A stretch of 64,000 nucleotides of DNA from Linnemannia elongata (Eukaryota; Mortierellomycota; Mortierellomycetes; Mortierellales; Mortierellaceae), in the NCBI GenBank assembly GCA_036320915.1, contig JAXBDG010000003.1, forward strand, positions 1,426,001-1,490,000. The letters run 5' to 3'. Positions 21,377-33,800 of the stretch are shown here, piece by piece (within the stretch, counting starts at the first letter, position 1; every line of letters starts with the position of its first letter). The notes under the pieces are model-generated. The model searched no databases. It was not told where the DNA came from and saw only the letters and a list, made by a program, of their open reading frames with translations. A program made the translations under genes and the position numbers.

Positions 21377-24300
21377 CTACTTGTCCAACGTGGCAACATA
21401 GGCTTTGGCCTCCTCAGGGTAGGCGGCAAAGAGAGCCTCCTGCAACCACTGCAAGTACTCGGGCCCATCCTCAACCGAGGGCTCAGCACGGGTGGAAAGA
21501 GCACTGGTAGACTCCAAAGTACGCTTCTTGGCAAAGCCGAGATCGAGCTTCAAGAAAGCAGGGACGGCAGTCTGGTTATAGCTGATGGCAGCAGAATATC
21601 CTGCAACGCCGGCGGTGGCACCGACAATGACATCAATGTTGGAAGTCATGTCAACATTGACGATAGCACCTGAAAGGACGCCAATATTCTTGGGCAAGAA
21701 GGTCGAGATCATGAACAGGCCAAACTCGAAACCAGATGGGGCTTGGACAACCAATGGAGGGGAAGTAGCGGTGGCGCCGAGGGCGATCGAGAAAGGGACG
21801 GCAGCATTGATGGCGCCGAAGAAGTTGCCCTCCCAGAAGACCTGGGCTTTAATCTCGTTGATGGCGAGCGTGGTCTGGAGAGGGTTGAGGACAGAGACCG
21901 TCAGGGGGATCTGGCGGTTACCGATGACTGTTCCGATTGAGGGTGCTCCGTTTCCAGAGACGATCAAGCGAGGAGCGGGGATGATACCGGGAACCTTAGT
22001 CTTCATGGCCAGGGCTGCGAGAACGGGCGCCATCGAAACGATGTCCGTCGACTGGGCGGTTCCAGTGATGGTGCAGTCAAAGATCTTGCCGGCAACAAAC
22101 TCAGAGAAAAAGACGTCGCGGAAGGCGGGGTCCGCAGGGTGGAAGCGGACCTGTGCATTCAGATTGGTCAGACCGGGGGCAAACTTGAGGTTGGGCAGGA
22201 TGACATCTCCCATGACACCGGTCATACCGCCGGCAGTACCGCTAATAGTCAAGCTGACTGGACCGGCGTCGACCGAGAAAATGGAGGGGTTGTTGATGCC
22301 GACGTTAGCAGAAAGGGTGACATAGTCGGCATTGCCGCCAATGACGGTGACGTTGGAGATAGTAGGCGAGACAGAGGCAAAGCCAATGCCCTTCAAGGCA
22401 ACAGCAGAAGTAAATGGAACCTTGAGACGGACAACACCTAAGGGAGTATTAGCGACAGAGTCGGCGCTACCCTTGATCTCGAATCCAGAGTCAGTGTTCT
22501 GGACAACCTCGGTCAAGAAGGCCTGGAAGGCCTCGTGAGCGTTAGCATTGACATTCAGGGGCGAGGGGGGCATGGTGAAGACGATCTTGTTGTTGGCCAT
22601 GTCGGATGTGGTCTGGTTCCAGACAGCGGTTGTCAAGTCGGCAAGGGGAGTGCCCTTGTAGATCAAGGTCATGGTGGCGTTGGCGAGCTGGGTGATGTTG
22701 ATGGAGATGTTGAATGGTAATTTGAACACGGCAGAGACAGCGTTCGAGACCGCAATAGGGTTCCAAGGAGCATCGGGGCGGACAGTCAGACCCATATCGA
22801 CAATGTTCAAACCCTGGATAACATTCAAGGGCTCAGGGGAGACGAGAGGGACCGTCATGGTCATGGCAGTGACGGCGGAAGTCAACCAGGATACAGCATT
22901 GACACCATCGGGGAGAACAGAGACACCCTTGGCCTTGGCGGGGGTAACAATACCGCCGAGGTAGTTGGACATGAGCAACGAGAGCTCGTCGAGGTGAACT
23001 TGTTCTGTCTGCTTGAGAAGAGTTCCCTCGAGGTTGAGGATCATGGGCTGACCACCAATGAGGGTGACATCTTTGGCGACGACGCGACCAAGGTAGGCTG
23101 TCTCAAAGCTCATGTCGAGGGTGATGGTACCGAGAGACATTCCGATGGGTGAAGGGTTGGCGATGGCAGCCTTGATGGAGATCTTTGCACCTTCGGGGGC
23201 ATCGGCAGGCAGGTCGAACTTGAGGATCTTGAGGTTAGAGAAGTTGCTCAGACCTATTGTTTTTTTGTTGTTGTCACCCCAGGTGGATTGGAACGAATGA
23301 CCGAAATGGTTAGAACCATGCAACGGACACATGTTGGTTATAATGTTACACGCAAAACAATAATAATAACAACGGTTAATTGTGCACATGCCATTAAAAA
23401 AAACGTACCGTTCATTTTAAGGACTTTGTTAACTTCGAGGTTCTTGATCGTCTGTCCGAGGGCCTTGAGGGTCGCGGTACTGGTTAGCGTCCATTCGAAT
23501 CCATCCGCGGCTAGCTATATCATAGAAAGAAAAAAGTTAAAGAGTGAGCCGAGGTGAATTAGTATCTACTGCTACTCAATGGAGGCGGTAGACGGACGTG
23601 GTTCATGCCTGGAGTTGTCATCAAATATGAACCTTCCCCACCCCTGTTTCCTTACATCCAGAGAGATACATGGCTTCCTGTCTACAAACAAGCATTGGCC
23701 ATGCCTCTCTCTCTCTCTGGCCACCCCATTTCTCCACGACCCGCTCGAGTGGACAACCCACTCTCTCCACAACCTTCAGTCTCTTTCAACAAGCTCCGCA
23801 ATAGAAAGCAGACAGAAAGAGAGAGAGGTGCTCATAATATCCACTCAAGGTGACCAGTCAGTCAGATGATTAGCATCGTAAAGTGAACTCTTGTGCTCGT
23901 TGCTCTTTACTTTCCCCAACTCTCTTTTATCTCCCTCTCTCTACTTGTTTCTTCCTACTCCACAAAAGTTGTTCAGTGCGCTGGCTGGTCTGTCCTCTCT
24001 TGTCCACGTAAGATTCAAACGGCGCATTTTTCTATGCGCTTCTTTTTTTTTTTTTTCCTTGTGCTCCTTTTTTTTCTTTTGTACTTTCTCTTTCATCTTT
24101 CTCTTTCATGGTTGCTTTGACATTTGGCAACCACACTCTTTCAAATAGAGAGGCCTTGGATAGATGGTTGAAGTGTGTGCAGAAAGAGGATGGAAAGAGT
24201 GGGATACGGGCTATGTTGGGGAGTGGAGTTGGTAGAGAGTGAAGTAAAAGAAGGCGGTAAACACTTGAGAGCAGTTTGTTTCTCTCACACAAACTGTTCT

Positions 24301-25457
24301 GTTTTCTCATATCCCTCCCCTTGCAGCAAAACAACAACAACAGTAAGGAGGTTCACTTTATGAGCCAAGAACCTTATCATGCATGCAGCCCCCATACCAC
24401 TCCTCTTTCTCCAAGACACATATACACACAAACAACTAACTGGTAACCGACCCTAAAAGGCGTCAGGAACGGATTCCATCCTATGTCTGTTCTGTCCACT
24501 TTTTAGTGTGTGAGAAACGTTCTTCCAACTGACAGGCAATTGCACAACCGCGCCTTCTTTTATATTCCTCCATACCATGTCCATGTTATTGTCACAATTC
24601 ACGCAACAAAGAAACCCGGAAATAATGAAAGATCTCACCTCCTCTTGTTCATTCTTTCTTTTTTTTTCGTGTTTAGACTTGAGAGCCATGAACGCTATTC
24701 CAGGGCACATGCCCACTACCAACGCATAGTTTTTTCTCTGGGAATGAAGCTCACGCCACTCCTTGCCTCCTTGCCTCTTCTTTTCACACTTTTCTTGGAT
24801 CCCAACTCGTAACTGTAAAGATTCATTTTTTACGCCATTCTTCTTAAAGAAAACGAACGAGACAGAGATAAAGATTAGAAAATAAGTGAAGAGACTTACC
24901 ATGTCTTTGGCAAAGGCGGCGAAGGCATCTTTGTTCACGATCGCAAAAGAAGTCGACTGCAAGATGTTACCCTTGCCACCAGAGACATGCACAGGATCCA
25001 GCGACATCGATCCAATAGCCTGTCCGTTCCAACTGACCAACACCTTCTCAGTAAACTCCATATCCGCCGAGAAGATCTTTGGGATGCCTCCGACCTCCGC
25101 ACTGACAGAGACAGTAAGAGAGGTCTCGCCAGGGTTGGTCATGTTCAACTGAATGATAGTCATTGAGGAAGAGTTGAGCATCGCCTGAGCAATCTTTGGG
25201 ATGATGACAAAGATCAAGAGGGGGACGAAAATGGCGAGGAAGATGATGGTGCCGATGACACAAGTCCAGATGACTTTTTTGCGGCGGTAGAAGGGGGGTT
25301 GGTAGGGTTTGTGGGCTGAATCGTATTCATATTCACGGAAGGATTCATTGTCTCCGGCTTCTTTTTCTTTGTCAGAGATGCTGTTGTATTCGGTATCTGC
25401 CTCGGGGTAAGGAAGGTCCTGACCCTTCTCGTTTACGAGGTTGGTGGAGGATGTCAT
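21377..25457 (-). CDS. DUF3712-type single-pass membrane protein, copy B
   Basis: Three exons (24900-25457, 23409-23514, 21377-23253) give about 846 residues. Architecture is as in copy A: an acidic cytosolic N-terminus of about 58 residues ending in YRRKK, a membrane helix near residues 62-86, then a long lumenal or extracellular domain with repeated NPSPIG, NPSIFS and NPLQT turns. Exon 2 is exactly 106 bases in both paralogues and encodes the same segment (LAAD.F.WTL.STAT). The cytosolic tails share DLPY, TEY, ESF.EY and KPY..P.YRRK elements. Copy B keeps as one exon the region that copy A splits with an extra intron after FWEG. Intron 1 is 1,385 bases, the longest in the window. Function is unknown; vacuolar or cell-surface placement is inferred from topology only. 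Confidence 0.8.
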
Positions 25458-27366
25458 TGTGTGTTGTGGGTATTGTTAAGTTTAGCTGTAGAAGCAAAGG
25501 ATCATTAATTGGCGGGAAAAGGGGTATAGGTGGACGAAGACGACCGTTAGAGGAGGGAGGAGGGAGGATCGTTTTCTGTTGTGTTGGAGTCCAAGAGGAG
25601 AAAAAGGGAGGGATTAAAGAGGAAAGAGGGATAGAGGGAAGGGGGTTGATCGCTTGGTCAGAGAAGGGAACTGCTCGAGGCGAAAGTAGGAGGGAGGGGA
25701 AGAAAAAGAGGAGGAGGGGGTGAAAGAAGAATGGAGGATGGCCAAAGTGGAAAGAAGCAAAGAAGAAGAGAAGAAAAGAAAAAAAAAAGAAATGCAAAGT
25801 ATGCCGATGAAAAGTACTTTGCGTTGTGCTCCACAGAAACGAAGAGGATTAAGGCAGTGGAGAAGCGAAGCTGATTTTTGTGTTGTGGATGCGACGTATA
25901 GGAAAGACATGGATAGAACGAGCAGAAGTGTGCGGGAGTGAGCAACCATTGTTGCAGGAGTACAGGATATACAGAGGTATGGGTGCCGCATGGAGAGAGG
26001 GGTGCATTGAATGGGGGTGGATCGGTGTGGATGCGATGCGATGTGAATTGAATGAATGAATGAATCAATACTTTTGTGCGCTGTACTGTACATATGTAAA
26101 TTACAACAGAGGAGTACAGTGTGACATATGGAGACACACATCGCACATTGCATAGAGAAGATACATAACCATACGCTATTGTTGGCTCAACAGTGGAGAG
26201 GAATGATGAGAGAGAGAGAGAAATCGATGGATTTCTTTAAGGTTGAGTTAGAAGGAAAAAGAGAAGGCGTAACAGCTGTTCCTTACGTATCAACTTTCAT
26301 TCATTATCTGTCCGTCTTCTTCAGCCTTCCCTTTGTCGTCTTCTCGTTAACCATCCTCCGCTAGTGTGTGTCTCACAGTATTCTCGCGGAAGGCCTTCAC
26401 CACACTCGCGTCTATATCACTCCTACCCCGAAGAATGAGAGAAAGAGAGAGAGAGAGAGAGGGGGTCAATGGTTTGCTGGACAACTCTAGTCTGAGTGCA
26501 AAGGCGAATATCACCTGTTATAACTCGATGAATCTCTCTCTTGAGATTGTAAACAAAGTGAGCGTGTTTTCATCCTTGTTGGTTGTTGTAGTGTTTCTGG
26601 GTTCCGTATGCATCAACGGTGCGCAGAAAAAATAAGCAATCTTTTCGAGTCGAGACTCTTATTCTCTCTCTCTCTTTCTGGCCAGGCGGGCATAAGCAAC
26701 AAAGGAGGTTGATGGGAGTACAAACCCATAAAAGTAATTCACACAGACAACAGCAAAAGTGGGCACAACTGACAAATACATCGCATCGCACAAAAGGGAC
26801 ACCCGATTGAACCATTGTCTTTCGTTAATTGAGCAACAAAAGAAGTGGCACATGCAATTGCCCTTTACCCTCTTCTCGCTCTTCCTCACCCCCAACCGCT
26901 TACCTTTAATACTTTACCGTGGCTAAATGCAATCACTTCACTTTGCAGCATAGCATCAAAGAGAGTGGATGAACACGCTATCACTTTGACAGGACGGACG
27001 GACGCGATCGACGGACGGTAACGCTAGTCCGAAGGATGCGACGATAGTGAAGAACGGTACTTCAATTGCCGAACGCCGTCCTCACTCTTCCCCACCTGTC
27101 TGTTTGTCGTGAACAAAATTACCAACTCCGATCGTACTTCTCCCACCTCCTCCTCCACTTCCTTCTTGTACCTTCTTTCATTTCACCACTGCTCCACTAT
27201 CTCAAACGCATGTCCACAAAATTCTGAGCACCTTCCTTCCCCCTCTATATATCTCAACCTCAAATCGCATTTTTCTATATTCCTAGTTTCCCCTTGAGAT
27301 CTCTTTGTGGCCAGACACCGACCCAAGGTTGGTTTCGTTTTTACTCAGGGAATAATGGATGGGAGG

Positions 27367-27399
<33 letters not shown>

Positions 27400-28514
27400 C
27401 GTTATTGTTTTTTCTGACCCCTTTGTAACATACATGCCGCTTCTTACTTTTTGAGTGTCGGTTGTTTACAATAGCGTAAATTCGAGTCCTACCATCACTT
27501 TTTAACCTACGTTATCTCCACCTATACTTCTAAGTGTTAAACAGACATCTGGCATTCTCGCTCAAGGCACTGGAATTTGTTTACGCCTTCTGTTGTTCTG
27601 CACCCTTCCAAAAACTCTCTCTACCCACTTTGCGAACGTCCCTACATTGTACTTCAATCCACTGACCGAAAGGGGCTCAATGAGACTAGCTTTTCTGCAA
27701 GCGTATTTGATAAACACTTCGTCAGCATCGCCGAGATTGAGCAGGACTTGTCCCAATATGCTGAGTCCTAGGACGTTCGGATTGCAAAAAGACATTGAGC
27801 TGCGGTCACGAAGTTCCTTTGCAGCGCCTGAGCACGCCATGGAGGAGAAATGGTGAGGAAGAGTTGGATTTTTTGTTATTGTTTTTTTTTTCTCAAGTCA
27901 AGTTTGTCGGAAAAGGAGAAAGCGCGAGCCTAATCATTCTTTTTCCTCCACGTTTTATCTTTGGCATCAAGCAAATGCAAGCACACTTGGGACAAGGCAT
28001 TGGGATCTTTTGGATTCAAGGTCAAGGAACATTGAGGATCAAATCAGGTATTGAATTATTTACATCTCGATATTTTGCTTTACATTGTGCACGATGTTTT
28101 CCACTTTTTCTTTCTAAGGTGGAACTCTTGGGAATGTATAATATATGAAGGGCAGTGCGCAGAAAGACTAATGGACTGGACTACAACGAACAAGCGTTAG
28201 CAGAAGTGGGGTATCTACAAGGGTCGAGATGAAGAATAGGCAGGGTTGGATATTTAGGTATGTCAGTCATTGGCCCAAGATTGTAATAGATGGAGAGTGG
28301 GTCGTGTTGTCTAATCCATGAACTTTTACATTAATAAATGTTCCTCACTATGATCGTGTTCTTTTTGTACATGTGCTGTTTTATTTCGACAAAAAAAGCA
28401 ATTGACGATTCACTAGACGAGTGAACCATCAGTCTAAAGGGGGTTATTGCTGAATGGGGGGGGATTATGAAGAAAAGAGAGGAGAGGTGGGTATGTATAT
28501 GGTATGGACGAATT
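25458..28514. other. Gene-poor spacer of about 3 kb
   Basis: No confident gene. It holds purine-rich upstream DNA of DUF3712 copy B (25550-25790), short GA repeats (26205-26220, 26440-26462), a CT repeat near 26665 and a T32 run (27368-27399). A 92-codon open frame on the minus strand (27562-27840) has ordinary amino-acid composition but no recognisable family and may be a relic. Confidence 0.5.
27368..27399. repeat. T32 homopolymer
   Basis: Uninterrupted T run in the spacer upstream of DUF3712 copy B. Confidence 0.9.
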
Positions 28515-30332
28515 TTACAACAAGAGTTTGCCAAGGGCGACCTCGGAGGTGATCTTGCCCTGGGTCCAGACCTTCTGTCCACGGACAAAGGTCTCCTTGA
28601 CGACTCCATGGAGAGTCCTGCCCATGTAAGGGGTGACCTTGTTCTTGAATTCGATGATCTCCTTGGTGATGACGAAAGTCTCTTCGGGGTTCCAGATCAC
28701 AAAGTCTGCGTCGGCGCCAACGGCGATCGAGCCCTTGATGCCGCCCAATCCAACCTGGCGGGCGGTGTTGAAGCTCTGCCACTTTGTCAAATCCTGAATA
28801 CTATTTTGTTGGAGTAGGTTGTAGGGAGAGGAAGAACAGAGAAAGGATTATTAGTCAATGCATACAGTAATAGCTCAAAGGCAGAGGATGTAAAAGAAAG
28901 ATACAGAACCAATACGAAAAAGCAAAAGGGAGAAGAGAGACTTACGTGCAACCACGGCGACGAGCCTCGGTCCAGACGACAGGGATACCGAACTGGAGAC
29001 CACCAATACCACCCCAGGCACCAACAAAGTCACCAGCCTCCATCAACTTCAACTCAACAACACAAGGGGAGTGGTCCGAGACAACATAGTCAATGGTACC
29101 CTCCTTCAAGGCCTCCCAGAGCTTCTCCCTGTTCTCGTCCTCACGAATAGGGGGGCAGCACTTGTACTCTGTCGCACCCTCGGGGACAATCTCTGAGTTC
29201 AACGACAAGTAGTGGGGGCAGGTCTCGACGGTCAAGCGGACACCGTCAGCCTTTGCCTGACGGATCATGGGGAGGGCGTCAGCAGCGGACAAGTGGACGA
29301 TGTGGCAGCGGACCTTGGGGTACTGCTTGGCCAACTTGATGATTGTGCGAATGGCGTTGGTCTCAAGGAGCTGAGGGCGCTGGTGCAAGAAGGTGTTGTA
29401 GGCCTTGGGGTCCATTCCCTCGGGCTTGGGGATATCTCCACAGTCCTGCTCAGCGTGGAACATGAAGACTGAATCGGTCTCCTGGAACTTCTCCATCGCG
29501 GCGGCAATCTCCTCCTCGTTGACGCAGGGGAACTCATCGACACCAGACTCAATCATGAAGCACTTGAAACCCTTGACACCTTCCTTGACGAGGGGGATAA
29601 GGTCGTTGACGTTGGTAGGGATCACGCCTCCGTAAAATCCGACGTCGACGTAGGTCTGACCGCGGGCGGCGTCGGTCTTGACATGGAGGTTCTCGACGGT
29701 GGTTGTAGGGGGGATCGAGTTCAAAGGCATATCGATCAAAGTAGTAACACCGCCTATATGTTTGTAAGGAGGTAGTCGCAGGTTGTTAGAGCATGATCCA
29801 TGGGTGGTCAGGGTGATTGGCATAAGGAGAGAGAAAAATTGAACGGCGTGGGAAATTGTCAAAGGTAGTTCTTACCAGCGGCGGCAGCCTTGGTGGCAGT
29901 TGCGAATCCCTCCCAGTGAGTTCTGCCAGGCTCGTTGATGTGGACCTATATTGTTGTTTTGTGTTATGAGCAAAATGTGGAAAAAAATGTATGTAAGTTG
30001 TCTTTTCATGATCCACTTCCACAGCATACATAGACACTCAAAACACAAACAAATGTTATTATCTCCGAAAGAAAAAAAAAAGAAAGAAATAAAAAAGTAA
30101 CCCTTACGTGAGCATCAACGACACCGGGCATGACGACGTTATCGCCAGCCTCAACAAAGTCCTCTTGGTGAGCGATCTGCTCGCCAAAGTCCTGGCGAGT
30201 CTTGACGGTATCGAGGACTTCAACGATCTTTCCTGTGACCTTGTCGACAACGATGGTTCCTGGGGCGGCAGGGGCGGCGGGCGAGCGCAACACCCTGTTG
30301 GAGGTAATAACGAGTCTGGGGGCAGCGGACAT
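28515..30332 (-). CDS. DAL1: Allantoinase
   Basis: Hydrolyses allantoin to allantoate in purine-nitrogen catabolism. Four exons (30108-30332, 29876-29945, 28946-29753, 28515-28800) give about 462 residues, the usual family length. The dinuclear metal site of the cyclic amidohydrolase fold is readable: DAHVH (H75, H77, split across exons 1 and 2) followed by INEPGR, which favours allantoinase over dihydropyrimidinase; the carboxylated lysine in GFKCF (K162); H198 in MFHAEQ; H252 in HIVHLSAA; and the catalytic aspartate in SDHSP (D325). The start Met of MSAAPRL is the first in frame. There is no targeting signal; yeast allantoinase is cytosolic. No other purine-catabolism gene lies nearby, so this is not a cluster. 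Nitrogen control is likely from family knowledge, but I did not identify GATA sites. Confidence 0.92.
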
Positions 30333-30853
30333 GTCTGTGTATAAAGAATGAAGGTGGTAAGAGAAGGTGGTGTTGGTTGGGATTGAAGGAGAGGAAAAAG
30401 GGAAAAAAGAGAAAAAAAAAAAAAAGAAAAAGAGAATGAGAAAGAAGAGAATGGAGTGGAATGCAACCCTTTTTGTGTGCTGAGTGTTGGACGAGTTCAA
30501 GAAGAGAGACGAGAGTAGTGTCCCTGTTTCTCCCTCTGATAATTGCATCCTGATTGGCTAGTGATCTTTCTTACCCTTTCATTGTCCTCTCACTGCCTCC
30601 GACTTTCCACGGGCAAAGCCGATCCATCCTCACCTTCCCTTCCTGGGGCCAGCCACCTTCACCGAACACCACGAAGTTGCGGGGAACTTTTTTTTCTTTT
30701 TTTCTTTTCACATTTTTCAAACTCTTTTTAAAGAGAGGTACATACCAAGTTGCGTTATGACGACAAACAAAGAGAGACATGGTTGGATGGATATATTCAA
30801 GGGCATAGACTTCATTTCTCTCTCTTCAGTAATTATATAACAAAACAAGACGT
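30333..30853. other. Spacer between allantoinase 5' end and dynactin 3' end
   Basis: Contains the allantoinase promoter, with A-rich runs near 30402-30425 (T-rich on its sense strand). No gene is seen. Confidence 0.5.
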
Positions 30854-33800
30854 CTAGCGAACAAACAGCTGGTGCATAGCTTCAAACTCTGCACTGCTCC
30901 TGAGATAGACAGCCAAGTCTTTCCTTGCTGGCGACTGTTGACTCTCTGGTGTACCTACAAGTCCAGACATCCCCTTGGGGAAATGAACACGGCCGATCGG
31001 AGTCTCCACCAACGAAAGCTATTTTACAAACACATATACATCCCGGATAGAATGAAGAAAAAAAAAGAAGCCACAAAGATCAAAAATGGGTCAGATATCA
31101 TGAATCCTTCATCATTAGATTTCTTACTAACCATGCATCGTCAATTCGCACAGAATAAAACCAGAAAAGAAAAACGTACCTTCTTGAGTTTAGCAGGGGC
31201 GGGGTGGATGCCGGTGCGCGACACCTTGGCCAATCTTTCCTTGAGCTCGTTGCTTCTCTGCTGGATCGTGTTGAGAGCTGCCTGCTGGGTGTGGTACTGC
31301 CACTCAGGACGGCTCGACTGTGCCAGCCATGGGCGGCGAGCTGTTGATGTGCTAGCAGCCGCAGCAGTTCCATCAGCAGCGGGAGCCTTGGACGCACTAA
31401 TGCTGTGCTTGGTCAGATCGACAATCTTGGGGGACGCGCAAACAACACGAGCATCCTTGATCAGTCTCTTGGTTTCAAGTGCAACGGCCCTGAGCTCAGT
31501 GTCGGCATTCAAGACGCGCTTCTGCGTCATGGGGCTGGCGGCAGCGCCTTCAAACTGGGCCGACGACTCCTCAGCATCAGAGACACGGCTCAAAGGAGCA
31601 GCTAGGCCTGACAGGTCGGCTGTCAATCCAAGGTCAAGCAAAGCCGCCCGTGTCCTCAAAGCCGCGTTCTCAGAACGCAAGAACCGCAACGCCGACTTGA
31701 GAGACTCAATCTGGATCATCAAATCCCTGTTGTTGCCAGTCTCGGATCCATCCTGAGCCAAAGCAGTGGCGGTCTCAGGGTCAAGAACGGAGCTACTAGG
31801 ACCATGCTGGCCATGAGTAGGCCTCTTTGATGGAGGTACCATATTCCTAATCTCTGACTTCCTGACCAATTTCCTCAACTGAGCGTTCTGCTCCTCAAGA
31901 GCAGCCATATCAGCCTGCAGAGCGCTGATAGCTTCGTCGTAATCCCGCTCCTGCTTCTTGGCCTTGTCAACATCACGGTCCAAGATAGAAATCTGCTCTG
32001 CCTGCTTCTTGAAGTTCTCCATCCGCTTGCCGAGCAACTCAATCTTGACTCCGGACTCTTGAAGTGCTTGGTCCTACATTGACACAGCAAGTTTATGTTA
32101 CATATTAGCTCGAGGAACAAGTGGCAAGGCGAGCAAAACAAGTTCGAAATACAATGTGAAAAGCACACGCACCTTCAACTTCGCCTCCTTGACGAGCTTC
32201 AACACTTGATCCTGAAGCGATTGAGCCTTCTGCTCTGCGTCGACATTGACAATGACCTCAGCCTTCAAGTCTTTGGCCCTCTTGATCCAGACCTTGTCAG
32301 GCTTGGCAACTAATAATTGCAACATTAAGATGTGTTAAGATCTGCTTTTTTCCATAGGAGGTGAGTGACAGGCAAAACAAACTGTTGACAACAACGTACC
32401 CTTGACGGAGATTTCGGGATCCAAGATGCCTTCGGCCAAAGCAGTGACGTCCTGCAACAATCCAGTTAACATCTTGCGGCAGCCATCCCACATTCCAGTC
32501 TCGTTGATACCCAAGTGTGAGTCGGTGACGCTGAAGATCGTCTGGTGAATAGTCTCGGTCTTGACACCCTCACGACGAGCACGGGCATACTCCAAGATGC
32601 GCTTTCTGACCTCATGAGTGAACTCGCCCAACTTTGTGCTTGCAGTACAGGCGTTCTTGTACTGAGCGAAGGCCTCAGGTTTGATGACTGATGCCTGTGA
32701 TGTCATCTCGTCAATCTTGCGCAAAATTTTCCTAAATAAATAAACAACATGTTAAGGACAACCTGTTAGTACTGTATACTAGAACGTCAAAGAAGACAAT
32801 ATAGACAAAAGACGAGGCAAGTGAAAGTACCTGGTGATGGTCTTGCCCGACTTGGCCTGCAGACACATGTTGGCAACGCTCTGGACAATCTGGTACTGAA
32901 TATCGTCGGTGTCAACCAAACGTACACCATCCTCGTTCGTCTTGAACAAAGAACCGATGGCCGAGAGGTTGACAAAGATGCGGTCAAAGTTGAGGTCCAA
33001 TGCCCGGGTAGTGCCTTGGTAACGGTCAACAAGGTCCAACTGGGTGTTAGTCAAGAACGTGTCTGCCAAATGGTCCAGTTGGGCGATGGCCCTGTGCAGA
33101 TCGACGACACAATCAGACTCCTTGAGCTCCTCCTTGCGCAAAAGTTCGACCCAAGCATTGAGGCGGCGCTCAGTTCCGATAAGGTCGTGGTAGACCTGGC
33201 CCATCTTGACAAAGACCTCGACGGGGCAGCCTTCGATATAAGAGACGAATCGCTTAGCAAGGTCGCCAAACCAGGCCAGCTTTTGGCGGATTTCGCAGAT
33301 AGACACGAGGTCCGAGGGTATATGGTTTTGGGCAATCTTGTCCGAAATGCCGTACTGCTGCTCCAGATGCTTGTTCATCAACTCTGCTTTAAAGGCCAGG
33401 CGCTTGAACAGCAAAAAACTTCGAATCGAGTCGTTCTCTGTGCGGAAGAAACCATCAGGCAAGTAGGGCTGGACCAACATTAAGTTGTCGTTGGCCTGGA
33501 GGGCATCCAGCTTGCGGAGTTCGAGGTCGATAGCCTTGGCCTGAGCCTTCATCGCAGTCGACTGCAATTGGAGGTTGAGGTTCAACATGGCCTGGGACTG
33601 GCTGCCCAAACCACCGCCGTTAACAGACGCTTGCTTCTGGCGCAGCGACTCCAGATCGTTCTGAAGATGAGCAACCAACTCACGGAATTGGAGGATAGTG
33701 TTCTCATAGTCTCCAATGTTCTCCTCCAAGGTCTCGATCTTCTTGAACTGATCCCTGAGCTGACCATCCTTCATGTTGATCTCTGCCTGAAGCTGCTTCT

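Noticed and set aside
21585..22325. 246-codon plus-strand frame
   Set aside because: Antisense shadow of DUF3712 copy B; codon bias of the true gene keeps the opposite strand open.
27562..27840. 92-codon minus-strand frame
   Set aside because: Composition is protein-like, but no family, no splice partner and no conserved motif could be identified; noted only as a possible relic.
32821..33483. 220-codon plus-strand frame
   Set aside because: Antisense shadow of dynactin exon 5.
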